DNA of 64,000 bases, taken from positions 248,001 through 312,000 of the forward strand of contig JAJZJR010000001.1 of assembly GCA_021810045.1 (NCBI GenBank), read 5' to 3'. The DNA comes from Thermoplasmata archaeon. Its GTDB lineage: Archaea > Thermoplasmatota > Thermoplasmata > Thermoplasmatales > Thermoplasmataceae. Under the pieces are notes generated by a model that ran no database searches, was not told where the DNA came from, and worked only from the letters and a program-made list of their open reading frames with translations. How positions within the stretch are numbered: position 1 is the first letter of the stretch; each line of letters begins with the position of its first letter. Positions 41,108 through 49,189 of this stretch are shown piece after piece. The translations under genes were made by a program, and so were the position numbers.

Positions 41108-41416
41108 TTATGCCTCCAGCTCTAACTCAATTGTGTGCTCAAGGGCAGTGTTGTAGAACCTGACAAGCTCTTCCCTCCTGCCCCGGATTCCCTTGAAAGG
41201 CTTCTCTCCAGTTGCCCTGGGTTGTGGCATCTTTCTGATCATCTGATTTCTCGCAGCGTCGTAGATCTTGATGTGGTAGCCCTTGAAGTGCCTCCAGATG
41301 ACCTTTCTGGGCATGTCTCTTGCATCACAGCCCTGGACAAGGCAGTCATAGGATCTGTCGTTCCCGTTTTTCCTCATCCTCAAATATTTCAGGAGAGGGC
41401 CAAGACTCAACACCAT
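41108..41416 (-). CDS. C2H2 zinc-finger DNA-binding protein (102 aa)
   Basis: A classical finger: YDCLVQGCDARDMPRKVIWR then HFKGYH, i.e. C-x4-C-x12-H-x4-H, flanked by basic residues. Such single-finger proteins are typical of archaeal viruses and plasmids and act as transcription factors. Packed between ASCH and 48-aa genes. Confidence 0.7.
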   Translation of the reverse strand: MVLSLGPLLKYLRMRKNGNDRSYDCLVQGCDARDMPRKVIWRHFKGYHIKIYDAARNQMIRKMPQPRATGEKPFKGIRGRREELVRFYNTALEHTIELELEA

Positions 41417-41724
41417 TAGTTTTCCGACCTCCGGAAGAAATGAACGAACACCTCCTGGAATGGCTCATACCCTTTCCTGGGGTGAAGCTTCTTCCAGGTG
41501 TTGATAAACTCGAATTCGTCCTCTACGCCCTCCTCTTTCAGGAGATTGTTGAAGACCTCACAAAGCAGCATTTTTTTGACTTTTGTGATCTCAAACTTTG
41601 TGTTGCCCAGGACAAAGTAGTCTCCTTCCTTTCCATACCTCTTTGTCCGGCTTGTTGCAGTCTTTGTTCCATTCAGTATCTTTGGATAGAACTTCTCAAG
41701 GAAAGGTAGCTGAACCTCTGCCAA
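41416..41724 (-). CDS. ASCH-domain protein (102 aa)
   Basis: Residues 5-100 match the ASCH/PUA-like fold: LPFLEKFYPKILNGTKTATS (the RNA/ligand-binding loop region), YGKEGDYFVLG, then FINTWKKLHPRKGYEPFQEV. ASCH proteins bind RNA or modified nucleosides. TTG 41724 is likely because GGGGGTCGCTGAT precedes it and the upstream gene ends two nt earlier; the longer frame lies inside that gene. Confidence 0.7.
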   Translation of the reverse strand: MAEVQLPFLEKFYPKILNGTKTATSRTKRYGKEGDYFVLGNTKFEITKVKKMLLCEVFNNLLKEEGVEDEFEFINTWKKLHPRKGYEPFQEVFVHFFRRSEN

Positions 41725-41725
41725 A

Positions 41726-42244
41726 TCAGCGACCCCCTGTTTCGACGAACTTGATGGCTTTCTCGTAGTTGGCCTGCAGCCTGATGAAATCTCCCGGGCT
41801 GCCTCCATTGTCCGGATGCATCACCTTGCAGAGGTCCCTGTACTTTGCACTGACCTGACCCGCATTCATGGGAATGGTCTGGAACCCCATTTCCTTGAGG
41901 AATGAGGGCAGTTCTATGTGTGGTAGTTGAATTAACCCTTGGGTCAGGGTAGCAAATGTGTATATGCCCCTTTCTGAAGCCCTGGCGAGGTCTTCAAGCG
42001 TATACACTACCTGTGCCAGTATCTGGAACGGGAAGGCATAATCGAAACCATGTGCCCGCGCCTTCTCAATAGAGTGGTAGAATTCGTGCTTCTCTCCTCC
42101 AACGGTGAATTCTATCTTCACTTCACTCCTTGAAGTATAGAGCCTGTAGTCCGACTCCGGAACTCCAAGCCTCTTCATCACTTTGGCCAGCTTTTTCCTG
42201 TATGTCTCCAAATCTCCTTTGTAGTCTCCTGTCTTTTTTGGCAT
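41726..42244 (-). CDS. Protein with C-terminal J-domain (172 aa)
   Basis: The C-terminal 50 residues form a J-like domain: YRDLCKVMHPDNGGSPGDFI with the invariant HPD, and a following helix (LQANYEKAIKFV). J domains stimulate Hsp70 (DnaK). The N-terminal part is unrecognised. Standard GGAGTGAAATGA site. A viral or plasmid protein that recruits the host DnaK for replication or assembly is a plausible role. Confidence 0.75.
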   Translation of the reverse strand: MPKKTGDYKGDLETYRKKLAKVMKRLGVPESDYRLYTSRSEVKIEFTVGGEKHEFYHSIEKARAHGFDYAFPFQILAQVVYTLEDLARASERGIYTFATLTQGLIQLPHIELPSFLKEMGFQTIPMNAGQVSAKYRDLCKVMHPDNGGSPGDFIRLQANYEKAIKFVETGGR

Positions 42245-42285
42245 TCATTTCACTCCTTCTAAACATTTATTCTCAATTTTCGGTA

Positions 42286-42870
42286 CTAATGTACAGCAAA
42301 TTCTGAAAAATTCTCTGTAGTAGTTTTAACTGGTTCCTGAGCCAGGATGTGTCTTGCGAGAGTTTCAAGCTTCATCATCACGAGATCGTTCTGCTTTCCC
42401 TTGACGTGCATTCCCACGAGCGGAACCTTGTTCTCTGCTTCTGCCTTCTCAACGGTTTCCCAGAACAGTGTCTTTCCGGGATAGTCCTTGTCGTACAGAT
42501 GCACTATGTAGAACCTGTCTGAAAGGAAAACTTCCCCATAAACGGGTTCGTGCGGCGATGGTTCGGGCGCATTAACTATCCTTGAGAACTCCTTGAACAG
42601 CATTACGGCCAGTTTCTCCTCCCCTGACTCTATGATGTACAGTGGTGTTCTGTTGGAACCTGTTCTCAGGTTAACTGACCTTACCTTTGACTGAAGCTCA
42701 TTGAAAACCTCGAAGAAAGGGAACTTCCCCCTTAATTTGCTTTCAACAAACCAGTAGTCAGACAAAGTATCTGACCTTGTTATCTTGCTATTTCCTCCAC
42801 TGAGCGGCGTCCTCGTGGACCCAACCAGTTTTCCGTGTCTCATTTCGTTCTCCTTGAATGCTTTCGCCAT
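42286..42870 (-). CDS. Hypothetical soluble protein (194 aa)
   Basis: ATG 42870 lies just after GGAGTGAA, which also contains the stop of the previous gene; the frame is open further upstream but those starts lie inside that gene. Alpha/beta sequence with GEVFLSDRFYIVHLYDKDYP and GMHVKGKQNDLVMMKLETL. No family recognised. Part of the 44.7-40.6 kb operon. Confidence 0.6.
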   Translation of the reverse strand: MAKAFKENEMRHGKLVGSTRTPLSGGNSKITRSDTLSDYWFVESKLRGKFPFFEVFNELQSKVRSVNLRTGSNRTPLYIIESGEEKLAVMLFKEFSRIVNAPEPSPHEPVYGEVFLSDRFYIVHLYDKDYPGKTLFWETVEKAEAENKVPLVGMHVKGKQNDLVMMKLETLARHILAQEPVKTTTENFSEFAVH

Positions 42871-42871
42871 T

Positions 42872-43135
42872 TCACTCCTTCCTGTCTCCCCTTGCGTTTC
42901 TTTGCTTCTGTAGAAATGAAGCCAGTCCCCTGCCAACGAGGATATTGGCAAGTTCGCTGTCCAGTTCAACACTTGTGTCTTTCCGCAGATACCAGTCTCC
43001 ATCTTTCCAGGCAACATTGAAGTCTGAAACGATTATGACTGATTCCAGCGGCTTCTGGGGTTTGGTGTTGACCTGCAGCTCCTCGATTTTGCTATCCTCC
43101 GGTAAAAAGTCAATTAAGGTGGTCTGAGGCTGCAT
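42872..43135 (-). CDS. Hypothetical protein (87 aa)
   Basis: Starts one nt into the stop of the 506-aa gene (TAATG) behind GAGGTGAAG. Acidic first half, then NVAWKDGDWYLRKDTSVELD and a basic end. Function unknown. Confidence 0.6.
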   Translation of the reverse strand: MQPQTTLIDFLPEDSKIEELQVNTKPQKPLESVIIVSDFNVAWKDGDWYLRKDTSVELDSELANILVGRGLASFLQKQRNARGDRKE

Positions 43136-44655
43136 TACTTCACCTCAATGTCCTCGGGGTTCACGAGCTCCTTCACTCCAAACTTCAGCTTTCCCTTCAG
43201 CTTTACCACTTTTCCCTGCTTTACCAGAGCCTCTATGCACTTGTATATGTCAGCGGGTTCCCACTGGACTCCAAGAGGCAACATCTTTTCCAGTTCTGTC
43301 ACTGCGCGGAACTTCTGGCTTGAGTTGTACGTGCAGTCTATGAGATGACTGAAAACGCTGTCAGGGGTTGGTTTGAGCCCGTAAGCTTCGTTTGATTGCC
43401 CCTTTACTTCTGAGACAGCAGCACTAGTTTTCACAGTTACCCTTGTTTCGGTTTTTCCCATTTCAGGAGCTTTCTTCACTGGGCTCTGACGAACCTTGGA
43501 CTTGTGCTTTGGATCCATAAGGTGTTCGGGATATTCGTCAGAAGCCAGCAGCAAGTCACAGTCCCCGCAGAACAGCCTGTCGATAGGATCAGTCACCATA
43601 TTCTTCTCAAAGTGAGCAAGATAAAGGACCTCCTCGAAAACCCTGCCACAGTGTTCGCAAAGCAGGTAATTGGCCTGCTCTACCATGCTTTCGTTCCCCA
43701 GAGTTTCATTGGAAACCCTGACAGAGCCTATGTTTGTGAAGTCATCTTCCTCAACAGCGACTTCCATATCTATCCTGATGTCTTTCAGCTGTGGGAAGGA
43801 AATGCAGAGCTTATCCCAATCATAGGGCCAGAACCTGACCACTTCGCCGTGAAGTTTCACCTGCTTTGAGGACTTTTCAACCAGGTGTTTTTCCATGTAC
43901 TGCCTCATCTTACGGGTCGAAACGTTGTACTTTTCCCCAATGGCTCCATAGATCTTGGCAGGTACGTGAAGCGTCCTGTCTGCCTGCAGCCAGAATATTG
44001 AGGCGGCCCCCCTCGAGACGTTCATGACATCCTCCTCGCTCATTGACCTCACGATCCGGTTCTTGACAATCCTATTGACAAGGTCTTCAAGGACAGGGGG
44101 TGCAAGTGAATCTTCGGACGAGTCTGCGACGGTAGCACTCTGTAGCCAAAGGTCGAGAAGCGCTTTCCAGTCCACTTCATCGATTGTAAGGGTTTTCCTG
44201 AACACCGTGGCGTACCAGATCATGAAGTTCTTTGGTGTCAGGAAGTCGTCATTCTTCATCCTGAAAACAGTGTTTCCGATGAAAAGGTCTGCACCTCCCG
44301 CAGGGCCGTAGAGAACCAGCTGATTGAACTTGTTGATGATGTCGGTGATCGGGGCCATCTGGGATCTCGTCTCTTGATATCGTTTGTTCAAACCGGATAA
44401 GATATCGTCTTCGACTATCCTGTTGTCAATTTCCCTTCGCAGGAAATCCCTGAGAGCACCTATCTCCTTGAAGTCCACCTTGGTTTCCATGAATGTTTCC
44501 CCGCCAGAGAAGGTGTCCCCAATCCCCGTAGGGTCGTCGCCAATGGATGCCTGGACTGAAACCGTGATGGTCGACTTCCTGGTGCTCACGGTGACAAAGG
44601 CTCTGAACGGCTTTATCCGGCCCTCGTCCATGTAGATGAAGCTCACTTTGTCCAT
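43135..44655 (-). CDS. Large Zn-binding, winged-helix protein (506 aa), replication/regulatory candidate
   Basis: A soluble N-terminal domain (about 260 aa); a wHTH-like segment (IYGAIGEKYNVSTRKMRQYM) followed by FWPYDWDKL; a zinc module (LLCEHCGRVF, LFCGDCDLLL, YPEHLMDPKHKSK; four Cys plus His); and a C-terminal winged helix (DIYKCIEALVKQGKVVKLKG). It heads its operon behind GGAGGGGCTTCA and adjoins the iteron-like repeats at 44.8-45.06 kb. Position and domains suggest an origin-binding initiator or master regulator; no polymerase or helicase motif is visible. Confidence 0.6.
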   Translation of the reverse strand: MDKVSFIYMDEGRIKPFRAFVTVSTRKSTITVSVQASIGDDPTGIGDTFSGGETFMETKVDFKEIGALRDFLRREIDNRIVEDDILSGLNKRYQETRSQMAPITDIINKFNQLVLYGPAGGADLFIGNTVFRMKNDDFLTPKNFMIWYATVFRKTLTIDEVDWKALLDLWLQSATVADSSEDSLAPPVLEDLVNRIVKNRIVRSMSEEDVMNVSRGAASIFWLQADRTLHVPAKIYGAIGEKYNVSTRKMRQYMEKHLVEKSSKQVKLHGEVVRFWPYDWDKLCISFPQLKDIRIDMEVAVEEDDFTNIGSVRVSNETLGNESMVEQANYLLCEHCGRVFEEVLYLAHFEKNMVTDPIDRLFCGDCDLLLASDEYPEHLMDPKHKSKVRQSPVKKAPEMGKTETRVTVKTSAAVSEVKGQSNEAYGLKPTPDSVFSHLIDCTYNSSQKFRAVTELEKMLPLGVQWEPADIYKCIEALVKQGKVVKLKGKLKFGVKELVNPEDIEVK

Positions 44656-44780
44656 TGAAGCCCCTCCCTGTGGTGTTTGTGAGCAATTACTATACAGAAA
44701 ACCCCTGAAATAGCCGTTTTCCAGATGTTGGAAAGGACTTTTCCAAAAACCCCTAAGGTATCATGCATGAGAGAAAAATC

Positions 44781-45057
44781 AGGGTAACGCCAAAAGTTGC
44801 TTCGACTTGTTTTTACTGTTACCTCTGTAGAATCAGTATTTTCAGTACTCATCAAGTAATAGGTAACAGGAGTAACAGAAGTAACAGCAATATCTGAATT
44901 GAAACTGTTTTTTCCATGTGCATGATCCCTTAGGGCAGATTTTTTTCCACGGGATTTTCCTGTTACTTCTGTTACCTTTCGGTTAGCCAAGGCTGAAATA
45001 GGGCTTCGTGAGAGGTAACAGAAAGGGGAACAGGTAATGAGTCTGCCTGTTACCCCG
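44781..45057. repeat. Iteron-like GTAACAG repeat cluster, candidate origin or operator
   Basis: Non-coding stretch between the 506-aa gene and the helicase with about nine copies of GTAACAG or close variants in both orientations: GGTAACAGGAGTAACAGAAG plus GTAACAGC at 44862-44888 (three units spaced 9 nt), the inverted CCTGTTACTTCTGTTACC at 44959-44976, GAGGTAACAGAAA at 45013, CCTGTTACC at 45046, and outliers near 44783 and 44816. An AT-rich stretch (GATTTTTTTCC near 44938) lies between the inverted blocks. This is the geometry of plasmid/viral replication origins. Confidence 0.6.
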
Positions 45058-45063
45058 TAAAGG

Positions 45064-46650
45064 CTATACTGCATACGCCCCTCTCCCTATGCCAAGAGAA
45101 ATCAGCGATGCAGACTCCGAGGCGCGTGTCACACCAGTGTAAAAAACCCTGTGCTCCTCCGATGGATTTGCTGCCAGGTTGGCAATGGCCCTGGATGTCA
45201 GATCAGTAACAATTGCCACATGTTTCCCCTCCAGTCCCTTGGCCGCATGAATGGTGTCCAGTCTCACTATATCCTCTTCCTTGAGTCCGTGTTCAATGTG
45301 CGGTGCTACGAGGTCTTTCTTCAGGGTTTTCAGTTCGAGGCTCCTCAGGACGTCATCCAGGGATGGAAATTCCTTGAACAGGTGGGATGCGTCAAAGGAA
45401 CCGTACAACCCCCTCGAGTACTCCTCCATCAGCTTGGAGGTTTCACCATTCTTTACCCTGGTCTTTACGCCTCTTATCAGGACATTTCCGGGAAGAAGCT
45501 TGATCACCTCCTCCACCTGCCTGGCATTGAGATTTGGCCAGGCGTGAAGTGCATTGACCAAGCTGATGTCCTCTCTTGTCCATGGCGAAAACCCACGATG
45601 CCTGATGTTAAGAGGCAGGAAAGGGATGTCATACATTATCAGCAGCCGGTTGACCTTTTCGGCAACAAATCCTGTTCGACAAAGGATCCATTTCTCTCCC
45701 CTGAGGGCCAGGAAATCTTCAAGGCTCCACTGATAAACTGCTCCTTTCTTGCCATTCGATTCAAACTTTACGTCCTCGGTTATGGCAACCCTGGAAGATA
45801 TCTGGTCACTGAAATTCTTGACCTCGCTTGGCAGCCTGTACGACTTTGACAGGTGGAAAACCTTTGCATCCTTTCTCTGCAGCAGGAAGTCGATGGGTGA
45901 CGCTCCCCTGAAGGAATAGATACTCTGCATATCATCCCCTGCGAGGACTACCTTTGATGCGTATTGTCTAATCCTCCTAACGATCGCCCACATCAATGGG
46001 GTCAGATCCTGCGCTTCATCGATTATAAGGAAGTCAATAGGGGAAAAATCAACATCAAGGGAAGAGACCAGAATGTCGGTGTAGTCGTGTTTCCCGGATT
46101 GTTCTTTCAGTTTCTCAAGTTGTTCTACAAGATAGTCGGTGTCGAACTTTTTACTGTCAAAGTAGTCTGTGGCACTGGAACCGTCCATTCTGTTTCTCGC
46201 CATATCATAGGCAGAAACAATCTGGGAGAACTCATCTGTGCCCTCCGGGTCGTCATAGTCAGTCCGGAATGAGCTCGAGGCAAATTTCTGTATTCCAAAT
46301 TTACCGCAGAATTCTTCTATCATCCTTTCGGTAAGGAAGTCATTGTTCTCGTCGTCCCCCCTTCTCGAAGCGTGCCAGCCAAGGAACTTGGATCCGATGG
46401 AATGGAAAGTCCCCACCATTGCTCCGCTTTTTGGGTCAAGGCCGAATCTCTGTTTTGCCTGGTTAGCCATGCTCCTGCTGTATGTAAGATAGGCGATCCC
46501 GGAAGGCCTGTTCCCCTCTGCAATGTACCCATTTATCAGGTTCGAGAGGGTAGTGGTTTTTCCGGTTCCCGGCCTTCCAATAACTACATTCTTTTTCCCA
46601 AGATCCCCAACAGCGATCCCTCCTGATGTTACAGAAACGGGAAAATCCAT
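45064..46650 (-). CDS. UvrD/Rep-like superfamily 1 helicase (528 aa)
   Basis: SF1 motifs in order: Walker A VVIGRPGTGKTTTLSNLI (residue 23), motif Ia IAYLTYSRSMANQAK, motif Ic VGTFHSIGSKFL, motif II FLIIDEAQDLTPL, motif III VVLAGDDMQSIYSFRGA, motif IV FHLSKSYRLP, motif V VRLDTIHAAKGLEGKHV, motif VI HRVFYTGVTRASES. It unwinds DNA 3'-5' with ATP and is the likely replicative or repair helicase of the element. GTG three nt before the ATG is an alternative start; GGAGGT lies upstream. Adjoins the iteron-like cluster. Confidence 0.9.
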   Translation of the reverse strand: MDFPVSVTSGGIAVGDLGKKNVVIGRPGTGKTTTLSNLINGYIAEGNRPSGIAYLTYSRSMANQAKQRFGLDPKSGAMVGTFHSIGSKFLGWHASRRGDDENNDFLTERMIEEFCGKFGIQKFASSSFRTDYDDPEGTDEFSQIVSAYDMARNRMDGSSATDYFDSKKFDTDYLVEQLEKLKEQSGKHDYTDILVSSLDVDFSPIDFLIIDEAQDLTPLMWAIVRRIRQYASKVVLAGDDMQSIYSFRGASPIDFLLQRKDAKVFHLSKSYRLPSEVKNFSDQISSRVAITEDVKFESNGKKGAVYQWSLEDFLALRGEKWILCRTGFVAEKVNRLLIMYDIPFLPLNIRHRGFSPWTREDISLVNALHAWPNLNARQVEEVIKLLPGNVLIRGVKTRVKNGETSKLMEEYSRGLYGSFDASHLFKEFPSLDDVLRSLELKTLKKDLVAPHIEHGLKEEDIVRLDTIHAAKGLEGKHVAIVTDLTSRAIANLAANPSEEHRVFYTGVTRASESASLISLGIGRGAYAV

Positions 46651-46799
46651 CACTCAATGACCTCCAGAAGCTCCCCAAACGTTTTGGGAGTCCTGCCAAA
46701 TTCACCCTCATAGGCTTCTATGAGTTCTTTAACAGTGTTTTCAGATAACTTATGGACTCTGGCCTCCTCAAAAATTTCCTCGAAGGGAGCCTTCAGCAT
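46650..46799 (-). CDS. Acidic 49-aa protein before the helicase
   Basis: ATG 46799 behind GAGGTGGTCCC; the stop overlaps the helicase start. Reads MLKAPFEEIFEEARVHKLSE ... TPKTFGELLEVIE, an acidic helical peptide. Coupled on both sides, so probably genuine; function unknown. Confidence 0.6.
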   Translation of the reverse strand: MLKAPFEEIFEEARVHKLSENTVKELIEAYEGEFGRTPKTFGELLEVIE

Positions 46800-47038
46800 G
46801 GGACCACCTCAGGTGCAAATCCAATATGGGAAAAATCGACTGTAGAACCCCGTATCTCAACGGTCCCATCATATTCATGTTCAGTCCCATATTTTATTTG
46901 AACTAAAATGTTCTCATCATTTAGCTGGAACTGTTCTTCTCTCTTCTTTTCTTCGTGAGTGAGGATCCTTCCGATGATTGGTATCCTCCTCTTCTTACCC
47001 TCTGTTTCCTTTGTGATAAACTTAACGTCATTTGCCAT
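46793..47038 (-). CDS. Short paralogue of the 449-aa protein's N-terminus (81 aa)
   Basis: First 43 residues (MANDVKFITKETEGKKRRIP, IPIIGR, EEKKREEQFQL) are nearly the same as in the 449-aa protein at 23854-25203; the rest (about 38 residues) is unrelated. Driven by promoter-module copy 3 with the same GGAGTGAAAGCC site. It looks like a duplicated promoter plus 5' gene end fused to new sequence, now heading the helicase operon. Confidence 0.65.
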   Translation of the reverse strand: MANDVKFITKETEGKKRRIPIIGRILTHEEKKREEQFQLNDENILVQIKYGTEHEYDGTVEIRGSTVDFSHIGFAPEVVPC

Positions 47039-47040
47039 CA

Positions 47041-47115
47041 GGCTTTCACTCCAAACTATCAATAAGATCGTGAAGTTATAAACATTCTCAAAAAAGTTGG
47101 AAATTAAGGCTTATA
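47041..47115 (-). promoter_or_regulatory. Repeated promoter/leader module, copy 3
   Basis: GTTTATAACTTCACGATCTT, then ATTGATAGTTT, then GGAGTGAAAGCC before the 81-aa gene. Shares about 74 nt with copy 2 including TAAGCCTTAATTTCC upstream of the TATA box, and is almost identical to copy 4 downstream of it. Confidence 0.75.
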
Positions 47116-47177
47116 GAGCTAATTTGGTATGTTTAAGGTAACTATTTATTAAATGGGTTCATGAAATTTTAACGACT

Positions 47178-48245
47178 TTGAAAAAAATATTTGTTTTAAT
47201 CGCCTTGGCTTTCTTTGTGACGCCATCCTTGCTGTATTCTATTCCGATTGAGTCTCAAGGATCAGCCAGTAGCAGTACTGACAACACATTCAGTGCGGTT
47301 CATTCGTTCGAGACGCTAAAAAACAGCACATCAACTTCATCTTCACCAGAGGAACCTGCCCCTTGCCCGAACTGTGGAGGAGGCGGTGGCGGGGGAGGCG
47401 GACTCCCTCCAACTGTATCCTATAGCATTGATATACTAGGAAATGCGAAGGTGCAGATAGATAGCAGCACATATTCAAATGGTCAGTCAGTTACCCTCTA
47501 TGCCTCGACAACCTACGAAATACAGGCAGTCTCCATTGAAAGTGGATTCAAGTTCTTCCAATGAGAAACAAATTCAGGGAGTATTGACAGCTATGAAAGT
47601 TCTGCCACATATCTAAATACAGGCACTAGTTCCGGAACCCTCGTGCTTGTCTTGAACCTAACAGATAAAAATTGGGCAGGATTTATTCAATCCGGATTAA
47701 CGAGCCACGTGACTGGGGAATTTTACGTTCCTAGTGCCTCATACGTGGGCACAACTGTGGCCAAGGATGCTGTCGGCATATGGGTCGGGATAGGCGGCGT
47801 TAGCGTTGATCCCCTTTGGCAGGCGGGAGTGGCCGTAAATGTATCGTATAACAATATAGAGACTGTGACGCCTTGGTACGAGGCGTATCCATCGAATCCA
47901 GTTTATAGCAATAGTATGCATTTCAACCCGGGTGATTTGGTTCAAGTGTGGACAAATTACAGTAATGGGGCGTCGACTTTCGAAATTAAGGATTATTCTA
48001 CCGGACAGTCATGGGGAAAAAGCATAAGTTTTACCCGTAATACTTCCACTGGAGAATGGGTTGCAGAGAGCATTGGATATACCCTGCCTAATTTCACAGA
48101 TATCACTTGGACCAGCTCATCCTCAAATACTGGTAATTTGATCTCTTCAATTCAGGCTAGAGCTCAAGCAATTTCTGGGGTAACCGAAATGTACTGTGGA
48201 TTCATAACTGAACCCACTCAATTCACTGTGGAGCATGTGGGTTAA
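47178..48245 (+). pseudogene. G1-family secreted peptidase interrupted by an in-frame TGA
   Basis: A single frame from TTG 47178 with a signal peptide (FVLIALAFFVTPSLLYSIPI), a Gly-rich CPNCGGGGGGGG linker and a beta domain, broken by TGA at 47562 and continuing in the same frame as NWAGFIQSGLTSHVTG, WVGIGG, WQAGV (candidate Gln) and GEWVAESIG (catalytic Glu). The stop follows FKFFQ; one base change from TGG would restore it. Otherwise the domain is intact, so it is a recent nonsense allele, a sequence error, or two proteins. Its membrane partner follows. Confidence 0.65.
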
Positions 48246-48266
48246 ATGAAAGGGTGACAGGAAGAG

Positions 48267-48644
48267 ATGACGGACATGAAACTCAAAATAGCATGCATTC
48301 TCTTGGTCCTCCTCATTACCATCGAGCTTATCCTAAGAGCTGACTATTTCTGGATCAGATTAATGGTTCCGCTTGCCAGTGATTGGGGACAGCCCCCCAT
48401 ATCTTACGGGATTTTTAAATTCAGGTTTCCATCCACACCGGTCTGGTTCCAATGGGACGAATTGAACGCGTTATACCTCTTGTTCACTTACTACGCAATA
48501 ATCCTCCTTTCCTTGATTGTACTACTTGCGATCGCACTGTTCTTGACATTTGTTCGAAAACGTGGTCATGGGAGTAGAGATGAAAAAAATACTGCAACTG
48601 GGAAAGAACTGATATATGTTTTCCTCAAAGAACCTAAACATTAG
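48267..48644 (+). CDS. Small membrane companion of the G1 peptidase (125 aa)
   Basis: Same length and layout as the protein at 14655-15032: N-terminal membrane helix (IACILLVLLITIELIL), an outside loop with many aromatic residues, and a second helix (YYAIILLSLIVLLAIALFL) with basic end. It starts 21 nt after the peptidase stop. Repetition of the pair elsewhere supports a functional link. Confidence 0.6.
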   Translation: MTDMKLKIACILLVLLITIELILRADYFWIRLMVPLASDWGQPPISYGIFKFRFPSTPVWFQWDELNALYLLFTYYAIILLSLIVLLAIALFLTFVRKRGHGSRDEKNTATGKELIYVFLKEPKH

Positions 48645-48673
48645 CAGATAACCTCTATACTTCTGTAGCTAGT

Positions 48674-48796
48674 TTGAAAAAGTTTTACAAAAATATGGGC
48701 CCCAACAAGGAAGAAATAGATGACGCCATTTACAAGATGTACGTTGAGATAATTAGTGCGTTGTACTCAAAAACTATTTCTATAGATGGAATTTAA
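48674..48796 (+). CDS. Possible 40-aa peptide
   Basis: TTG 48674 (or ATG 48695) opens a short frame with a coding-like sequence (MGPNKEEIDDAIYKMYVEII). No ribosome-binding site or neighbour coupling is visible, so it may be a scrap of a larger gene. Confidence 0.25.
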   Translation: MKKFYKNMGPNKEEIDDAIYKMYVEIISALYSKTISIDGI

Positions 48797-48822
48797 GGGT
48801 TAAAATGCAATAACTTTTTGAA

Positions 48823-49068
48823 TCACGGAATGAACTTTATGATTACTTTCACGGTGGTGATAATCCCAAAGAACAGTCCAATCAGGACCAGGATCCCAAG
48901 AACTGCACCGAACAGGCCGAGGGAGCTTACCGCAATGACGCATGTCTGTATGACTGAATTGTATGCGACAGCTATGGCGTTAAACACAGTACCCAGAACT
49001 GTCAGGAATGCTGCAACAGCATCCTTGACGAAACCCTCAACTGTGGAGAGTGTTGCATTGCCAAGCCA
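48823..49068 (-). pseudogene. Truncated second copy of the 116-aa membrane protein
   Basis: On the minus strand it encodes WLGNATLSTVEGFVKDAVAA through IITTVKVIIKFIP, nearly identical to residues 35-116 of the protein at 36335-36685. The part upstream is unrelated and has no start codon before a stop at about 49165. It is therefore a decayed partial duplication of an element gene. Confidence 0.75.
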
Positions 49069-49189
49069 TGAATGGCATATGGAGTTACTAAAGTTGAATG
49101 ATTGTTCTAAGAGTATGGCTATGCAAGTTAATGATTCATTCTTAGCCTCAGTATCTGGGCATGATTAGAATACTCATAAAAAGTTGAAG

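Noticed and set aside
44643-45074. 143-codon minus-strand frame covering the iteron region
   Set aside because: Its sequence is dominated by VT repeats produced by the GTAACAG units, it has no ribosome-binding site and it overlaps the start of the 506-aa gene.
45151-45849. 232-codon plus-strand frame
   Set aside because: Antisense to the UvrD-like helicase, whose motifs are complete.
47562-47564. TGA in the G1 peptidase as selenocysteine or tryptophan recoding
   Set aside because: No SECIS-like structure was recognised and other genes here end in TGA; a simple nonsense change or error is more economical.
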